DNA of 64,000 nucleotides from Comamonas testosteroni (GCF_014076415.1 NZ_CP043568.1:5518001-5582000), one strand, 5' to 3'. Numbered from the stretch's first letter, positions 1 to 9,285 are shown. Numbers and translations: made by a program. The notes: generated by a model not told the origin, from the sequence alone.

Positions 1-1232
1 ACCTGCTGACGCGCGTGGGCCTGTCACAGCCCGCCCTGCGGGCGCGCCAGTATCCGCACGAGCTGTCGGGCGGCATGCGCCAGCGCGTGCTGATCGCCAT
101 CGCCATCGCGCTGCGGCCTGCGCTGATCATCGCCGACGAGCCCACCAGCGCGCTGGATGTCACGGTGCAGCGGCGCATCCTGGATCTGATCGACGAGCTG
201 CGCCACGAAACCGGCACCGCCGTGCTGCTGGTCACCCACGATCTGGGCGTGGCCGCCGACCGCGCACATCGCCTCATCGTCATGCAGGGCGGCCGCATCC
301 AGGAACAAGGCCCGACACTGGAGCTTCTGCGCAATCCGCAAAGCGCCTATACGCGCCGCTTGCTGTCTGATGCTCCCTCGCTCACGTACGCCCCTCGTCG
401 CACTGCGCCATCGGCGGCGGCAACTGCCCAAGACTGGGCCATCGAGGTCGAGGACCTGATCCACGACTTCCAGGCCCCCGGCCAGGGGCGCGGCGTTTTC
501 CGTGCCGTGGACGGCGTGTCGCTGCGCCTGCGTCGGGGCTCCACGCATGCCATCGTGGGCGAGTCGGGCTCAGGCAAGACCACGACCATACGCGACATCG
601 TGGGCCTGGCACGCCCTACATCGGGTCGCATCCGCATCGCCGGCGTCGAACTCACGGGCCTGCGCGGCGAGGCCCTGCGCCAGCTGCGCCGCCGCGTGCA
701 GCTGGTCTACCAGAACCCGTTCAGCTCGCTGGACCCGCGCCAGCGTGTCTTCGACATCATCGAGGAGCCCCTGCTCAACTTCGAGCCGCTGCCGCCCCAG
801 GAGCGCCGCCAGCGCGTGCTTGACATGCTCGAGCGCGTGGGCCTGCCGGCCGGCGTGCTGCAGCGACGCCCGCATGCGCTCTCGGGCGGCCAGCGCCAGC
901 GCGTGGCGCTTGCGCGCGCCCTGGTGCTGCAGCCGCAGGTGCTGGTGCTGGACGAGGCCGTTTCGGCCCTGGACGTGACCGTGCAGGCCCAGATCCTCGC
1001 CCTGCTCGCGCAGCTGCAGCAGGACCTGGGCCTGAGCTATCTCTTCATCTCGCACGACCTTGCCGTGGTGCGCCAGATCGCCGACACGGTGTCGGTGCTG
1101 CGCGCAGGCAAGGTGGTGGACGCAGGCAGCGTAGAGGACGTGTTCCTGCACCCCACCAGCGACTACACGCGCGAACTCATGGACGCCATTCCCGGCAAAA
1201 GGAGCATTGATTTTGTCCCCCACCCCGCCTGA
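1..1232 (+). CDS. Dual-domain peptide/nickel-type ABC transporter ATP-binding protein (5' end outside window)
   Basis: Cytoplasmic ATPase that would power an inner-membrane importer of the dipeptide/oligopeptide class. The frame is open from base 3, so the true start lies to the left. What remains is the end of a first nucleotide-binding domain (signature LSGGMRQRV, Walker B with DEPTSALD) and a complete second one (Walker A GESGSGKTT, Q-loop, LSGGQRQRVALARAL, Walker B LVLDEAVSALD, H-loop SHDLAVV). Two tandem domains in one chain is the DppD-DppF-like fusion arrangement. The stop overlaps the start of the LLM monooxygenase, so the transporter probably imports the substrate handled by the next three genes; that link is inference from operon structure. 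Confidence 0.9.
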   Translation, partial: LLTRVGLSQPALRARQYPHELSGGMRQRVLIAIAIALRPALIIADEPTSALDVTVQRRILDLIDELRHETGTAVLLVTHDLGVAADRAHRLIVMQGGRIQEQGPTLELLRNPQSAYTRRLLSDAPSLTYAPRRTAPSAAATAQDWAIEVEDLIHDFQAPGQGRGVFRAVDGVSLRLRRGSTHAIVGESGSGKTTTIRDIVGLARPTSGRIRIAGVELTGLRGEALRQLRRRVQLVYQNPFSSLDPRQRVFDIIEEPLLNFEPLPPQERRQRVLDMLERVGLPAGVLQRRPHALSGGQRQRVALARALVLQPQVLVLDEAVSALDVTVQAQILALLAQLQQDLGLSYLFISHDLAVVRQIADTVSVLRAGKVVDAGSVEDVFLHPTSDYTRELMDAIPGKRSIDFVPHPA

Positions 1233-2331
1233 CACTCTTGCTCGCGCGCGCCCTGCACCGCGCCTGGGCTTCTTCAGCCGCCTGCTCGATGAGGTACCGG
1301 CCGGCGAACGCTACCGCCTGGTCACCGAGCAGATCGCCCATGCCGAAGCCCAGGGTTTCGACTCGGCCTGGATCGCCCAGCATCATTTCCACGAAAGCGA
1401 GGGCGGCCTGCCCTCGCCCTTTGTCTTTCTGTCGCATGTGGCGGCCCGCACGCGGCGCATCCGTCTGGGCACGGGTGTGGTCACGCTGCCGCTGGAAAAC
1501 GCGCTGCGCGTGGCCGAGGATGCGGCCGTGCTGGACCTGCTGTCTGGCGACCGCCTCGAAGTGGGTCTGGGCACAGGCGGCACGGCAGAGTCCTTCGAGG
1601 CCTTCGGCGTCACAGGCAGCGAGCGCGGCGCGGTCTTTGCGCGCAACTTCGCCGTGCTGAGGGATGCCTGGGCCGGGCGCGTGCTGGCAGGCGGCGTGCG
1701 CCTGTACCCCGCAGCCCCGCAACTGCTGGAGCGCGTCTGGCAGGCCACGTTCTCGGTCGAGGGCGGGGCACGCGCCGGCGCCAGCGGCGACGGCCTGATG
1801 CTCTCGCGCACCCAGCCCCGACCCGAAGGCCGACCCCGGGCCACGCTGTCCGAGATACAGAACCCCATCATCGAGGCCTATCTCGCGGCCCTGCCCGCAG
1901 GACGCGCACCGCGCATCCTGGCCTCGCGCACCCTGCTGGTTGCCGACAGGCGCGAACAGGCACTGCAATGGGCCGAGGCCGGTCTGCGCCGTTCGGCCCA
2001 GCGTCATGCGGCCCTGGCCTCATCCGCGTCCACGCAATGGGCAACGCGCGTCGATCCGCAGGCGCCGCTGCAGCAGCTCATTGAAGCCTATGACGTGCAT
2101 GTGGGCACGCCCGAGGAGGTGATCGCCTCGCTTGGCGCCGACACGGCGCTGGCGCAAGCCAGCGACATCGTGTTCCAGGTCCACTCCATCGACCCGCCGC
2201 ACCAGGGCATTCTGCGCTCCATCGAGCTGACGGCAGCCGTCGTGGCGCCGGCTCTGGGCTGGCGCCGCAGCGAGACCCCCACAGGCGCTTCCCAACCCCT
2301 TGTCCAAACCGGACTGCTTCAAGCCGCATGA
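1213..2331 (+). CDS. LLM-class flavin-dependent monooxygenase (KPN_01858-like)
   Basis: Bacterial luciferase-like TIM-barrel protein expected to use reduced FMN and oxygen to oxidise a small substrate. The N-terminus (LGFFSRLLDE), the AQHHFHE segment and the LGTGVVTLPLEN strand are typical of the family; the length, about 372 aa, is normal. Two in-frame TTG codons compete as start: 1207 is only 2 nt after the AGGAG at 1200-1204, while 1213 is 8 nt after it, so 1213 is preferred. It overlaps the upstream ATPase by about 20 nt, and its stop overlaps the next start (ATGA). The company of an ABC transporter and two AhpD-fold proteins matches the conserved KPN_01858/Avi_7170/Avi_7169 cassette. The substrate is unknown. 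Confidence 0.8.
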   Translation: MSPTPPDTLARARPAPRLGFFSRLLDEVPAGERYRLVTEQIAHAEAQGFDSAWIAQHHFHESEGGLPSPFVFLSHVAARTRRIRLGTGVVTLPLENALRVAEDAAVLDLLSGDRLEVGLGTGGTAESFEAFGVTGSERGAVFARNFAVLRDAWAGRVLAGGVRLYPAAPQLLERVWQATFSVEGGARAGASGDGLMLSRTQPRPEGRPRATLSEIQNPIIEAYLAALPAGRAPRILASRTLLVADRREQALQWAEAGLRRSAQRHAALASSASTQWATRVDPQAPLQQLIEAYDVHVGTPEEVIASLGADTALAQASDIVFQVHSIDPPHQGILRSIELTAAVVAPALGWRRSETPTGASQPLVQTGLLQAA

Positions 2332-3023
2332 TCATGAGCAATACCGCACAGACCCGCTTTCCCGAAGATGTGATCGACCATCTCGCCGATATCGCTGCCG
2401 GCAGCACGCTGGATCAGGTACGCCGCCACCGCAGCGAGGCACGCACCCAGGCCCAGCAAAGCTTTGCCGCGCTGTTCACCCCCGCCGAGCCTGTCGCAGG
2501 AACTGTTTCGCTGTGCGAGCGCCTGACGCTGGCCGCCTTCACGGCAGGCCTGCATGGCGAGTCACGCAGCGCCGGCTTCTATGCCAAGGCCCTGGCCACC
2601 GAAGACGCGGAACTGGCCGCCGCCGTGGCCAGCGAAGTGGTGCGCGGGCGCGCTGCCAGCCTGCAGGCCGGCAGCGGCCCGCACGGCCCCTACGGGATCT
2701 ATCCGGCCGGCCCCTTGAGCCGCGAGGACCAAAGCGGCCCCAGCTACGCCGTGGACCCGGCGCATGCGGCTTTGCTGGGCCCGCGCCTGAGCGCCGCGCT
2801 GGCCCATGCCCATCTGCTGGCCTACCACCCACGCGATGCGAGTGCCCAGGCCTTGCTGGCGCTGCAGCAGGCCGGCTGGAGCGAGACCGATATCGTCATC
2901 CTGTCCCAGCTCGCCTCTTTTCTGTCCTTCCAGATCCGCCTCGTGGCGGGGCTGCGCGCGCTTGGCGCACGAGCTGCAGTCACCACGGCATCTTCCACCT
3001 CCGCCCTGCAAGCCCAGCCATGA
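2328..3023 (+). CDS. CMD-domain protein, Avi_7170-like
   Basis: 231-aa protein of the carboxymuconolactone decarboxylase/AhpD superfamily. It is helical and Ala-rich, and it lacks the CxxC pair seen in its downstream neighbour, so it may be a structural or non-redox partner. The start ATG overlaps the monooxygenase stop (ATGA), and the stop overlaps the next ATG the same way, so the three enzymes are translationally coupled. A second in-frame ATG at 2334 is an alternative start. The family call rests on co-occurrence with the LLM enzyme and the AhpD homologue plus the general fold pattern; the reaction is unknown. Confidence 0.65.
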   Translation: MIMSNTAQTRFPEDVIDHLADIAAGSTLDQVRRHRSEARTQAQQSFAALFTPAEPVAGTVSLCERLTLAAFTAGLHGESRSAGFYAKALATEDAELAAAVASEVVRGRAASLQAGSGPHGPYGIYPAGPLSREDQSGPSYAVDPAHAALLGPRLSAALAHAHLLAYHPRDASAQALLALQQAGWSETDIVILSQLASFLSFQIRLVAGLRALGARAAVTTASSTSALQAQP

Positions 3024-3610
3024 CCACCACGCACAACACCTCACCCCAGGTCTTCACCCAGGAACAGCTCGACTGGCAGCCATGGATAGCTCCTCTGCAG
3101 GAGAGCGAGCTGAGCGAGCGCCACCATGCGGGGCTGGTGGACGCGTCGCGCGCGCGTTCACCTTATTTCCGGCTGCTGGCGCGCGACCCCGACACGCTGG
3201 GAGCACGCACGCGCACCGACAAGGACATCTTCTACAACCCCGATGCCGGCCTGCCGCGCGCCGAGCGCGAACTGGCAGCAGCTGCAACCTCACGCACCAA
3301 TGGCTGCATCTACTGCGCTTCGGTACATGCGCGCTTCGCCACGCATTTCTCGCACCGCGCAGCCGATGTGCAGCGCCTGCTCGATGAAGGCACGGGCGCC
3401 GACCTGGGCCCTCGCTGGAACGCCATCGTCGCCGCTGCCGTGGCCTTGACGCAGACGCCGCCCGCGCTGGGGTCCAGTCATATCGATGCGCTGCGTGCCG
3501 CCGGCATGGACGACGCCGCCATCTCCGATGCGCTTCACGGCACGGCGTTCTTCAACTGGGCCAACCGGCTCATGCTGTCCCTGGGCGAGCCCTTGCACAC
3601 GGCCACCTGA
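3020..3610 (+). CDS. Alkylhydroperoxidase-domain protein, Avi_7169-like
   Basis: 196-aa AhpD-like protein. It carries the CMD/AhpD redox motif: a Glu in RELAAAATSRTNG followed by CIYC and a His three residues later (E...CxxCxxxH), the proton-relay and disulfide site of AhpD. It is expected to act as a peroxidase or thiol-redox partner in the cytoplasm. Its ATG overlaps the stop of the preceding CMD gene (ATGA). It is the last gene of the operon; the next gene is convergent, 8 nt away, with no obvious hairpin between them. A role in detoxifying peroxide or a reactive product of the flavin monooxygenase is inference. Confidence 0.75.
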   Translation: MTTTHNTSPQVFTQEQLDWQPWIAPLQESELSERHHAGLVDASRARSPYFRLLARDPDTLGARTRTDKDIFYNPDAGLPRAERELAAAATSRTNGCIYCASVHARFATHFSHRAADVQRLLDEGTGADLGPRWNAIVAAAVALTQTPPALGSSHIDALRAAGMDDAAISDALHGTAFFNWANRLMLSLGEPLHTAT

Positions 3611-3618
3611 GGCCGTAG

Positions 3619-5124
3619 TCACCACAACCCCAGCAGCTTCCACCAGGCAGCGCCGACGACAGCGAAGATCAGCAGCTCCAGCACGCACATGGCAGCACCT
3701 ACGCGCCACCAGACACCCAAAGTCACATAGCCGCTGCCGAAGATGATGGGCGATGTTCCGGTCGCGTAGTGCGTCAGCGTCATCATGATGGCCGAGCCGG
3801 CCGTCATCATCAGCATGAAGGGCACGACATAGTCGGCAGGGATCAGTTGCGCACCCACGGTCAGAAAAGCCAGCATCATGGCGCTGATATGGGCGGTGGT
3901 GCTGGCAAACAGATAGTGCGAGAAGACGAAGACGCCCACCAGAATGGCAGCCACAGGCAGCCAGTCCAGGCCGCTGGCGACGATGGCATTCTTCAGGCCA
4001 TCGGCAAACCAGGCGACCACCCCTAGCTTGTTGAGCTGCTCGGCCAGCATGACCAGGGCACCGAACCAGATCAGGGTGTCCCAGGCACTTTTCTCGGACA
4101 GCACGTCATCCCAGTCGATGGTGCCCGTGATGATCAGGGCGAACAAACCGAGAAACGCCACCACGGTCGGGTCCAGCGTAAAGGCCGGACCGAAGAGCAT
4201 CTGCGGCACATTGGCCCACAGCAGCAGCATCATGCCGAAGGTTCCCAGCATGACACGCTCCTTGCCCGACAGCGGGCCCATGCGGGCCATCTCGGCACGA
4301 GCGTACTCCACGGCATTGGGCGTGGCCTTGAGCTCGGGAGGCGACAGCAGATAGACCGCCAGCGGCATCAGCAGCAGACACAGCAGGCCTGGCAGCAGCA
4401 TGTACAGCGCCCAGCTTGTCCAACTCAGATGCAGGGACTGACCCGTGGCCTTGGCCACCAGGTCCACGACCAGAGGATTGGGCGCCGTTGCGGTCAGGAA
4501 CATGGCCGAAGTGATCGGATTGGAATGGTAGTTGACCAGCGCCAGATAGGTCCCGACCTTGCCCTGTGTACCCTTGGCCGGGTCCGATTCGAAGGCGTTG
4601 GCAATGGACTTCATGATCGGATGCACGATACCGCCGCCGCGTGCCGTGTTGCTGGGCGTGAACGGGGCCAGCACCAGCTCACAGATCGCAAGTCCGTAGC
4701 CTATGCCTATGGTGCGCTTTCCCATCAGCGCAATGAACAGCAACCCGATGCGGTTGCCGAGCCCCGTTTTCTTGAGGCCGCGCGAGATCAGAACAGCCAC
4801 CACGATCAGCCAGATCAAGGGGTTCGCAAAGCTGCTCAGCGCATCCGTGATCGCCCCCTTGGAGGAACTGGAGGTCACCTGGGACAGCGACACGATGACA
4901 ATCGCCATCAGAGCCATCACGCCTATGGGCATGACCTTGAGGATAATCGCCACGATGGTTGTCAGAAAGATGGCCACCAGCTGCCATGCCTTGGCATCCA
5001 GCCCAGCCGGCACCGGCGTCAGCAGCAGACCGATCAGCACCAGGGTGGCAATCAATGCAGGCACCAGCCGAAACGGCACGGCCGATTTGAGGTAGCGGAA
5101 CATCGAGACGATTTTCTCGAACAT
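3619..5124 (-). CDS. DASS/SLC13-family anion:sodium symporter
   Basis: About 501 aa, strongly hydrophobic with some 12 predicted membrane helices, resembling CitT/SdcS-type di- and tricarboxylate or sulfate symporters. Visible family features are the SNTARGGGIVHPIMKSIA segment after the first half and the second-half segment ASTTAHISAMM, corresponding to the paired SNT-like cation-binding motifs. The frame is open further upstream, but the ATG at 5124 is chosen because AAAGGA lies 7 nt before it and the N-terminus MFEKIVSMFRYLK then leads directly into the first helix. The substrate cannot be told from sequence; dicarboxylate is a guess. It stands alone and is convergent with the AhpD-like gene. 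Confidence 0.8.
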   Translation of the reverse strand: MFEKIVSMFRYLKSAVPFRLVPALIATLVLIGLLLTPVPAGLDAKAWQLVAIFLTTIVAIILKVMPIGVMALMAIVIVSLSQVTSSSSKGAITDALSSFANPLIWLIVVAVLISRGLKKTGLGNRIGLLFIALMGKRTIGIGYGLAICELVLAPFTPSNTARGGGIVHPIMKSIANAFESDPAKGTQGKVGTYLALVNYHSNPITSAMFLTATAPNPLVVDLVAKATGQSLHLSWTSWALYMLLPGLLCLLLMPLAVYLLSPPELKATPNAVEYARAEMARMGPLSGKERVMLGTFGMMLLLWANVPQMLFGPAFTLDPTVVAFLGLFALIITGTIDWDDVLSEKSAWDTLIWFGALVMLAEQLNKLGVVAWFADGLKNAIVASGLDWLPVAAILVGVFVFSHYLFASTTAHISAMMLAFLTVGAQLIPADYVVPFMLMMTAGSAIMMTLTHYATGTSPIIFGSGYVTLGVWWRVGAAMCVLELLIFAVVGAAWWKLLGLW

Positions 5125-5392
5125 ACAAGTCCTTTTCTTTACCTGCAGCGCATCGAGACACCATACCTCAGCTCGGAGAAATCCAGGAGACACGGACGGG
5201 CATTGGTGGTCAGGTCGCAGACTGGCATCATGATGCAGTGCCGCACAGCGTCGACCCCAGGCCGACGTTCACCTTATCGACATTTGATAAGCATCAAGAC
5301 TTGTAGAAGCAAAATCAACGGCCGGACTCGGGGTATGCCAGCATCCGGGTCTGGGACAGACGTCCATGGATTGAGCAGGAGAGCCACCCTAC
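5125..5392. promoter_or_regulatory. Divergent intergenic region, symporter / small protein
   Basis: A 268-bp non-coding stretch between divergently transcribed genes. It must hold both promoters, but I could not pick convincing -35/-10 pairs. The AAAGGA ribosome site of the symporter is at its left edge and an AGGAG for the small protein at its right edge. Confidence 0.4.
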
Positions 5393-5710
5393 ATGCCAGC
5401 GAATCGATTCTTGCCCGATGAATGGGAAAACCGCCTTGAGGAAATAGACCTGGAGATCCTGCATCAGGCAGCCATCTGCAAGATCCGGCTGCTCGGCCCC
5501 GGTGCTGTCGAACGCGTGCTGGCCAACGATGCCGGCATCTGCGGTGCCGAACATGAGACGGCATTCAGGACCTTGCGCGGCCTTCTCTATCTGCACTACA
5601 CCGAGGTACTGCATATCAGCGAGGTGCTGAGCCCGGAAATCGCCCAGGTGATCGCCGACCGCGTACGCGAGCACCTGCGCCGCCGCTCAGGCACGCAGTC
5701 AGGGGTATGA
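5393..5710 (+). CDS. Conserved-looking small protein of unknown function (105 aa)
   Basis: Not recognised. The product is soluble, acidic at the N-terminus (DEWENRLEEIDLEIL) and basic at the C-terminus (REHLRRRSG), and predicted mostly helical with no signal peptide. Two Cys (in AAICKIR and AGICGAE) are not arranged as a metal site. An AGGAG lies upstream of the ATG. The gene is isolated, with a symporter divergent on one side and the bidirectional ribosomal-operon terminator on the other, which probably also ends this transcript. Codon use matches the core genome, so it is probably a real resident gene. Confidence 0.6.
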   Translation: MPANRFLPDEWENRLEEIDLEILHQAAICKIRLLGPGAVERVLANDAGICGAEHETAFRTLRGLLYLHYTEVLHISEVLSPEIAQVIADRVREHLRRRSGTQSGV

Positions 5711-5753
5711 CGAGCTAAGGCGGATGCTGCCTTCTGGCCCATGGAGAAAATGG

Positions 5754-5788
5754 ACAAAAAAAGGTCACGACATTGTCGTGACCTTTTT
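5754..5788. terminator. Bidirectional rho-independent terminator of the ribosomal/tRNA-fMet operon
   Basis: A perfect 9-bp stem (GGTCACGAC at 5763-5771, GTCGTGACC at 5775-5783) with a 3-nt loop, an A-run on the left and a T-run on the right. It therefore reads as a terminator in both directions. It lies 10 nt beyond the CCA end of tRNA-fMet. Confidence 0.9.
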
Positions 5789-5793
5789 CAATT

Positions 5794-5870
<77 letters not shown>

Positions 5871-5910
5871 GTATTTCCAAATTATAGCAGGCTTTGCAGC
5901 CTGCCCTGGC

Positions 5911-6294
5911 TTATTCAGCTGCTGCAGCGGCTTCTTCAGCGCGCTCGACCAGCTCCACATAGGCCATGGGAGCATTGTCGCCCACGCGGAAGCCCATCTT
6001 CAGGATACGTGTGTAGCCACCGGGACGCTGAGCGTTGCGGGGACCCAGCACGTTGAACAGCTTGGTCACGCTGTCGCGGTCGCGCAGACGGTCGAAAGCC
6101 AGACGGCGGTTAGCCACGGTATCAACCTTGGCCAGAGTGATCATGGGCTCGATCACGCGACGCAGTTCCTTGGCCTTGGGGACCGTGGTCTTGATTGCTT
6201 CGTGCTCGATCAGCGAGTTCATCATGTTCTGCAGCATTGCCTTGCGGTGTGCAGAAGTGCGGTTCAGTTTGCGGAGGCCGTTGCCGTGACGCAT
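5911..6294 (-). CDS. rplQ: 50S ribosomal protein L17
   Basis: 127 aa, normal length. The [20 protein letters not shown] start and the [25 protein letters not shown] region are diagnostic of L17, which binds 23S rRNA near the exit-tunnel surface. It is the last protein gene of the alpha operon, separated from rpoA by 131 nt containing a hairpin. The C-terminus ends in an Ala/Glu tail (EEAAAAAE), common in betaproteobacteria. Confidence 0.97.
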   Translation of the reverse strand: MRHGNGLRKLNRTSAHRKAMLQNMMNSLIEHEAIKTTVPKAKELRRVIEPMITLAKVDTVANRRLAFDRLRDRDSVTKLFNVLGPRNAQRPGGYTRILKMGFRVGDNAPMAYVELVERAEEAAAAAE

Positions 6295-6381
6295 GGTGCT
6301 TTTCCTTTGCTCCCCGTTTTTATCCGGAGATCTTTTCTAAATTAAATCAGGCAGCCGTATCAGGTACTGCCCGAGGCACTT

Positions 6382-6412
6382 GGACTTTGCCAGATCAACT
6401 CCGGCAAAGTCC
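6382..6412 (-). other. Intercistronic hairpin rpoA/rplQ
   Basis: A perfect 10-bp inverted repeat (GGACTTTGCC / GGCAAAGTCC) with an 11-nt loop, 14 nt after the rpoA stop. No T-run follows on the transcribed strand, so it looks like an RNA-processing or stability element rather than a terminator. Confidence 0.6.
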
Positions 6413-6425
6413 TCTATTGTAGCAA

Positions 6426-7424
6426 TTAACGCTTTTCCAGGCCAGCGGGTGGCCAGTTTTCAAGCTTCATGCCCAGAGTCAGACCGCGGGAAGCCAGAAC
6501 TTCCTTGATCTCGTTGAGCGACTTACGACCCAGGTTGGGAGTCTTGAGCAGCTCGTTTTCGGTACGCTGGATGAGGTCACCGATGTAGTAGATGTTCTCT
6601 GCCTTGAGGCAGTTGGCAGAACGCACGGTGAGCTCGAGCTCGTCCACAGGACGCAGCAGGATGGGATCGAACGACGTGGCAGCACCGCGGCCACCGGCAG
6701 GAGCGTCGAACACGCTGGCGATATCGCCACCGTCGAGCTGGGCAAACACTGCCAGCTGCTCCACCAGGATCTTGGCGGATGCGCGCACTGCGTCTTCAGC
6801 GGTGATGGCACCGTTGGTTTCGATTTCCAGAACCAGCTTGTCCAGATCGGTACGCTGTTCCACACGTGCGGATTCGACAGCGTAGCTCACGCGCTTGACG
6901 GGCGAGAACGAGGCGTCGAGCACGATACGGCCGATCGACTTGGTCGATTCGTCACCATAGCGGCGCACGTTGCCGGGCACATAGCCGCGGCCCTTTTCCA
7001 CCTTGATCTGCATGTCCAGCTTGCCGCCTTGCGACAGATGGGCGATCACATGATCAGGGTTGACGATTTCTACGTCGTGGGGGGTCTGAATGTCACGGGC
7101 AGTGACAACACCTTCGCCATCCTTGCGCAGGCTCAGGGTGACTTCGTCACGATTGTGCAGCTTGAACACCACACCCTTGAGGTTCAGCAGGATGTTCGTC
7201 ACATCTTCCTGGACACCGTCGATGGAGGAGTACTCATGCAGCACCCCAGCAATCGTCACTTCCGTCGCTGCGTAACCCACCATGGAGGAGAGCAGAACAC
7301 GGCGCAGGGCATTGCCCAGCGTATGACCGTAGCCACGCTCAAACGGCTCCAGAACAACCTTGGCACGGTTGTGACCAAGTTGCTCGACATTGATTGTCTT
7401 GGGCTTCAGCAAATTCGTTTGCAT
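6426..7424 (-). CDS. rpoA: RNA polymerase alpha subunit
   Basis: 332 aa, as expected for betaproteobacteria. The N-terminal dimerisation and assembly domain spans about residues 1-235 ([16 protein letters not shown] is the core signature). A short linker leads to the C-terminal DNA- and activator-binding domain (about 255-325, with [19 protein letters not shown] and [18 protein letters not shown]). It sits in the canonical rpsM-rpsK-rpsD-rpoA-rplQ order. Confidence 0.98.
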   Translation of the reverse strand: MQTNLLKPKTINVEQLGHNRAKVVLEPFERGYGHTLGNALRRVLLSSMVGYAATEVTIAGVLHEYSSIDGVQEDVTNILLNLKGVVFKLHNRDEVTLSLRKDGEGVVTARDIQTPHDVEIVNPDHVIAHLSQGGKLDMQIKVEKGRGYVPGNVRRYGDESTKSIGRIVLDASFSPVKRVSYAVESARVEQRTDLDKLVLEIETNGAITAEDAVRASAKILVEQLAVFAQLDGGDIASVFDAPAGGRGAATSFDPILLRPVDELELTVRSANCLKAENIYYIGDLIQRTENELLKTPNLGRKSLNEIKEVLASRGLTLGMKLENWPPAGLEKR

Positions 7425-7478
7425 GCAGACTTCCTCTCAATACCCTCGGCTCGTTACACCGGTAAGGCTGGTGAAGCA

Positions 7479-7506
7479 CCCACGGCGCGATGCCTCGCGC
7501 CGTGGG
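7479..7506 (-). other. Intercistronic hairpin rpsD/rpoA
   Basis: A perfect 11-bp GC-rich stem (CCCACGGCGCG / CGCGCCGTGGG) with a 6-nt loop in the gap between rpsD and rpoA. No T-run follows, so simple termination is unlikely. Confidence 0.6.
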
Positions 7507-7536
7507 GACGGTTTACAGAAATGTCGCTGCTAAAGA

Positions 7537-8160
7537 TTAACGCGAGTACAACTCAACGATCAGGGATTCGTTGATGTCAGCTGCGAATTCATCGCGGTCA
7601 GGAGACTTCTTGAAAGTACCTTCTGCCTTGTCAGCAGACACTTCAACCCATGCGGGGAAGCCCACTTGAGCAGCCAGTTGCAGAGCCTCGACCACGCGAG
7701 CTTGCTTCTTGGACTTTTCACGCAGAGCAACCACGTCGCCTTCCTTCACGGAGAAAGAAGGAATGTTCACGGACTGGCCGTTCACAGTGATAGCCTTGTG
7801 CGACACCAGCTGACGTGCTTCAGCGCGAGTGGAGCCGAAGCCCATGCGGTACACGACGTTGTCCAGACGCGATTCCAGCAGCGACAGCAGGTTGGCACCA
7901 GTGTTGCCACGCTTGCGGTCAGCAGCTTCGAAGTAGCGGCGGAATTGCTTCTCCAGCACGCCGTACATGCGCTTGACCTTCTGCTTTTCGCGCAGTTGCA
8001 GACCGTAGTCGGAAGTGCGCTGACCGGAAGTGCGGCCATGCTGACCAGGCTTGGTGTCGAACTTTGCCTTGTCTGCGATGGAGCGACGTGCGCTCTTCAG
8101 GAACAGATCGGTGCCTTCGCGGCGGGAGAGTTTTGCCTTAGGGCCAATATAGCGTGCCAC
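7537..8160 (-). CDS. rpsD: 30S ribosomal protein S4
   Basis: 207 aa. The N-terminal part contains [11 protein letters not shown] and GQHG; an S4 RNA-binding domain (about residues 97-160) contains [20 protein letters not shown] and [15 protein letters not shown]. It binds the 16S 5' domain and starts 30S assembly. In enterobacteria S4 also represses its own operon translationally; the hairpins around this gene are candidates for such control here, but that is inference. Confidence 0.98.
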   Translation of the reverse strand: MARYIGPKAKLSRREGTDLFLKSARRSIADKAKFDTKPGQHGRTSGQRTSDYGLQLREKQKVKRMYGVLEKQFRRYFEAADRKRGNTGANLLSLLESRLDNVVYRMGFGSTRAEARQLVSHKAITVNGQSVNIPSFSVKEGDVVALREKSKKQARVVEALQLAAQVGFPAWVEVSADKAEGTFKKSPDRDEFAADINESLIVELYSR

Positions 8161-8200
8161 TTGATTTCCTTTGTGTCATCTACCGTGCGCAAACACGGGA

Positions 8201-8231
8201 GCCGCCCGCGATGCAAATGCACCTGGGCGGC
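8201..8231 (-). other. Intercistronic hairpin rpsK/rpsD
   Basis: A 7-bp GC stem (GCCGCCC / GGGCGGC) closes a loop that itself contains a small inverted repeat around ATGCAAATGCA. It lies in the 89-nt gap between rpsK and rpsD and has no T-run. Confidence 0.45.
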
Positions 8232-8249
8232 GGTGGGCTTGATAAAAAA

Positions 8250-8654
8250 TTAGATACGACGACGCTTTTGAGGGCGGCAGCCGTTGTGGGGAACCGGAGT
8301 CACGTCCGAGATGGAAGTGATGCGGATACCCAGAGCACCCAGGGCGCGAACCGAGGATTCACGGCCAGGACCGGGACCCTTGATTTCGACTTCCAGGTTC
8401 TTGATGCCCTGTTCGATAGCAGCACGACCGGCCACTTCCGAAGCAACCTGAGCAGCAAAGGGAGTCGACTTACGCGAACCCTTGAAGCCCTGGCCACCCG
8501 ACGAAGCCCACGACAGAGCGTTGCCTTGACGGTCGGTGATGGTGATGATCGTGTTGTTGAACGAAGCGTGCACGTGCGCGATGCCGTCAGAAATATTCTT
8601 ACGGACCTTCTTGCGAACGCGAGCAGCTGCGTTGTTTGCGGGAGACTTAGCCAT
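8250..8654 (-). CDS. rpsK: 30S ribosomal protein S11
   Basis: 134 aa. Contains [17 protein letters not shown] and [13 protein letters not shown], and the conserved basic C-terminus [12 protein letters not shown]. It forms part of the 30S platform. It lies 17 nt downstream of rpsM. Confidence 0.98.
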   Translation of the reverse strand: MAKSPANNAAARVRKKVRKNISDGIAHVHASFNNTIITITDRQGNALSWASSGGQGFKGSRKSTPFAAQVASEVAGRAAIEQGIKNLEVEIKGPGPGRESSVRALGALGIRITSISDVTPVPHNGCRPQKRRRI

Positions 8655-8671
8655 AATGATCTTTCAATCTC

Positions 8672-9037
8672 TTATTTCTTCAGAGCCGCAGCACCCTTGC
8701 GCGGACCCTTGCGAGTACGGGCGTTTGTGCGGGTACGTTGACCGCGCATGGGCAGGCCGCGACGATGACGGAAACCGCGGTAGCAACCGATGTCCATCAA
8801 GCGCTTGATGTTCATCGTGGTTTCGCGACGCAGATCACCTTCCAGAGTCATGGGATTCAGGAAGTCACGGATCTTTTCCAGATCAGCGTCCGTCAGGTCC
8901 TTGACCTTCTTGGAATACTCGATACCGCATGCTTCGCAGATCTTGCGAGCTGTAGTGCGACCGATGCCATAGATGGCAGTCAGGCCGATTTCAGCATGCT
9001 TGTGCGGCGGGATGTTAATGCCAGCAATACGTGCCAT
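8672..9037 (-). CDS. rpsM: 30S ribosomal protein S13
   Basis: 121 aa. The start [19 protein letters not shown], the YGIGRTTA helix-two-turn-helix and the basic tail [17 protein letters not shown] are diagnostic. It is a 30S head protein that contacts 5S rRNA/L5 across the subunit bridge and the P-site tRNA. Confidence 0.98.
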   Translation of the reverse strand: MARIAGINIPPHKHAEIGLTAIYGIGRTTARKICEACGIEYSKKVKDLTDADLEKIRDFLNPMTLEGDLRRETTMNIKRLMDIGCYRGFRHRRGLPMRGQRTRTNARTRKGPRKGAAALKK

Positions 9038-9059
9038 ATTAGTCCTCTAATGCTTTCAA

Positions 9060-9173
9060 TCAACCTTGGCGCTGCTTGTGGCGCTGGTCAGTGCAGATCA
9101 CGCGCACAACACCTTTGCGGCGGATGATCTTGCAGTTACGGCAGATTTTCTTGACCGAAGCCGAAACTCTCAT
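9060..9173 (-). CDS. rpmJ: 50S ribosomal protein L36
   Basis: 37-aa protein read directly from the sequence. It begins [14 protein letters not shown] and ends QRHKQRQG. The zinc-binding residues Cys11, Cys14, Cys27 and His32 are all present, so this is the zinc-containing (C+) form. It lies 22 nt upstream of rpsM and downstream of secY, the normal place. No infA gene lies between secY and rpmJ. Confidence 0.97.
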   Translation of the reverse strand: MRVSASVKKICRNCKIIRRKGVVRVICTDQRHKQRQG

Positions 9174-9265
9174 TCTTTTCTCCTAAAACTTTCCATCCAC
9201 TATCGGCCTATCGACCGGGAAACAATGCCCGCGATAGATCGATGGGCGTCTACTAACTTTTGGCA

Positions 9266-9285
9266 GGCTGCCCCCTCGGGCAGCC
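9266..9285 (-). other. Hairpin between secY and rpmJ
   Basis: A perfect 8-bp stem (GGCTGCCC / GGGCAGCC) with a 4-nt loop starts 6 nt from the secY stop, within the 118-nt gap. No U-tract follows on the transcript. It may partly attenuate or stabilise the message where the spc block joins the alpha block. Confidence 0.5.
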
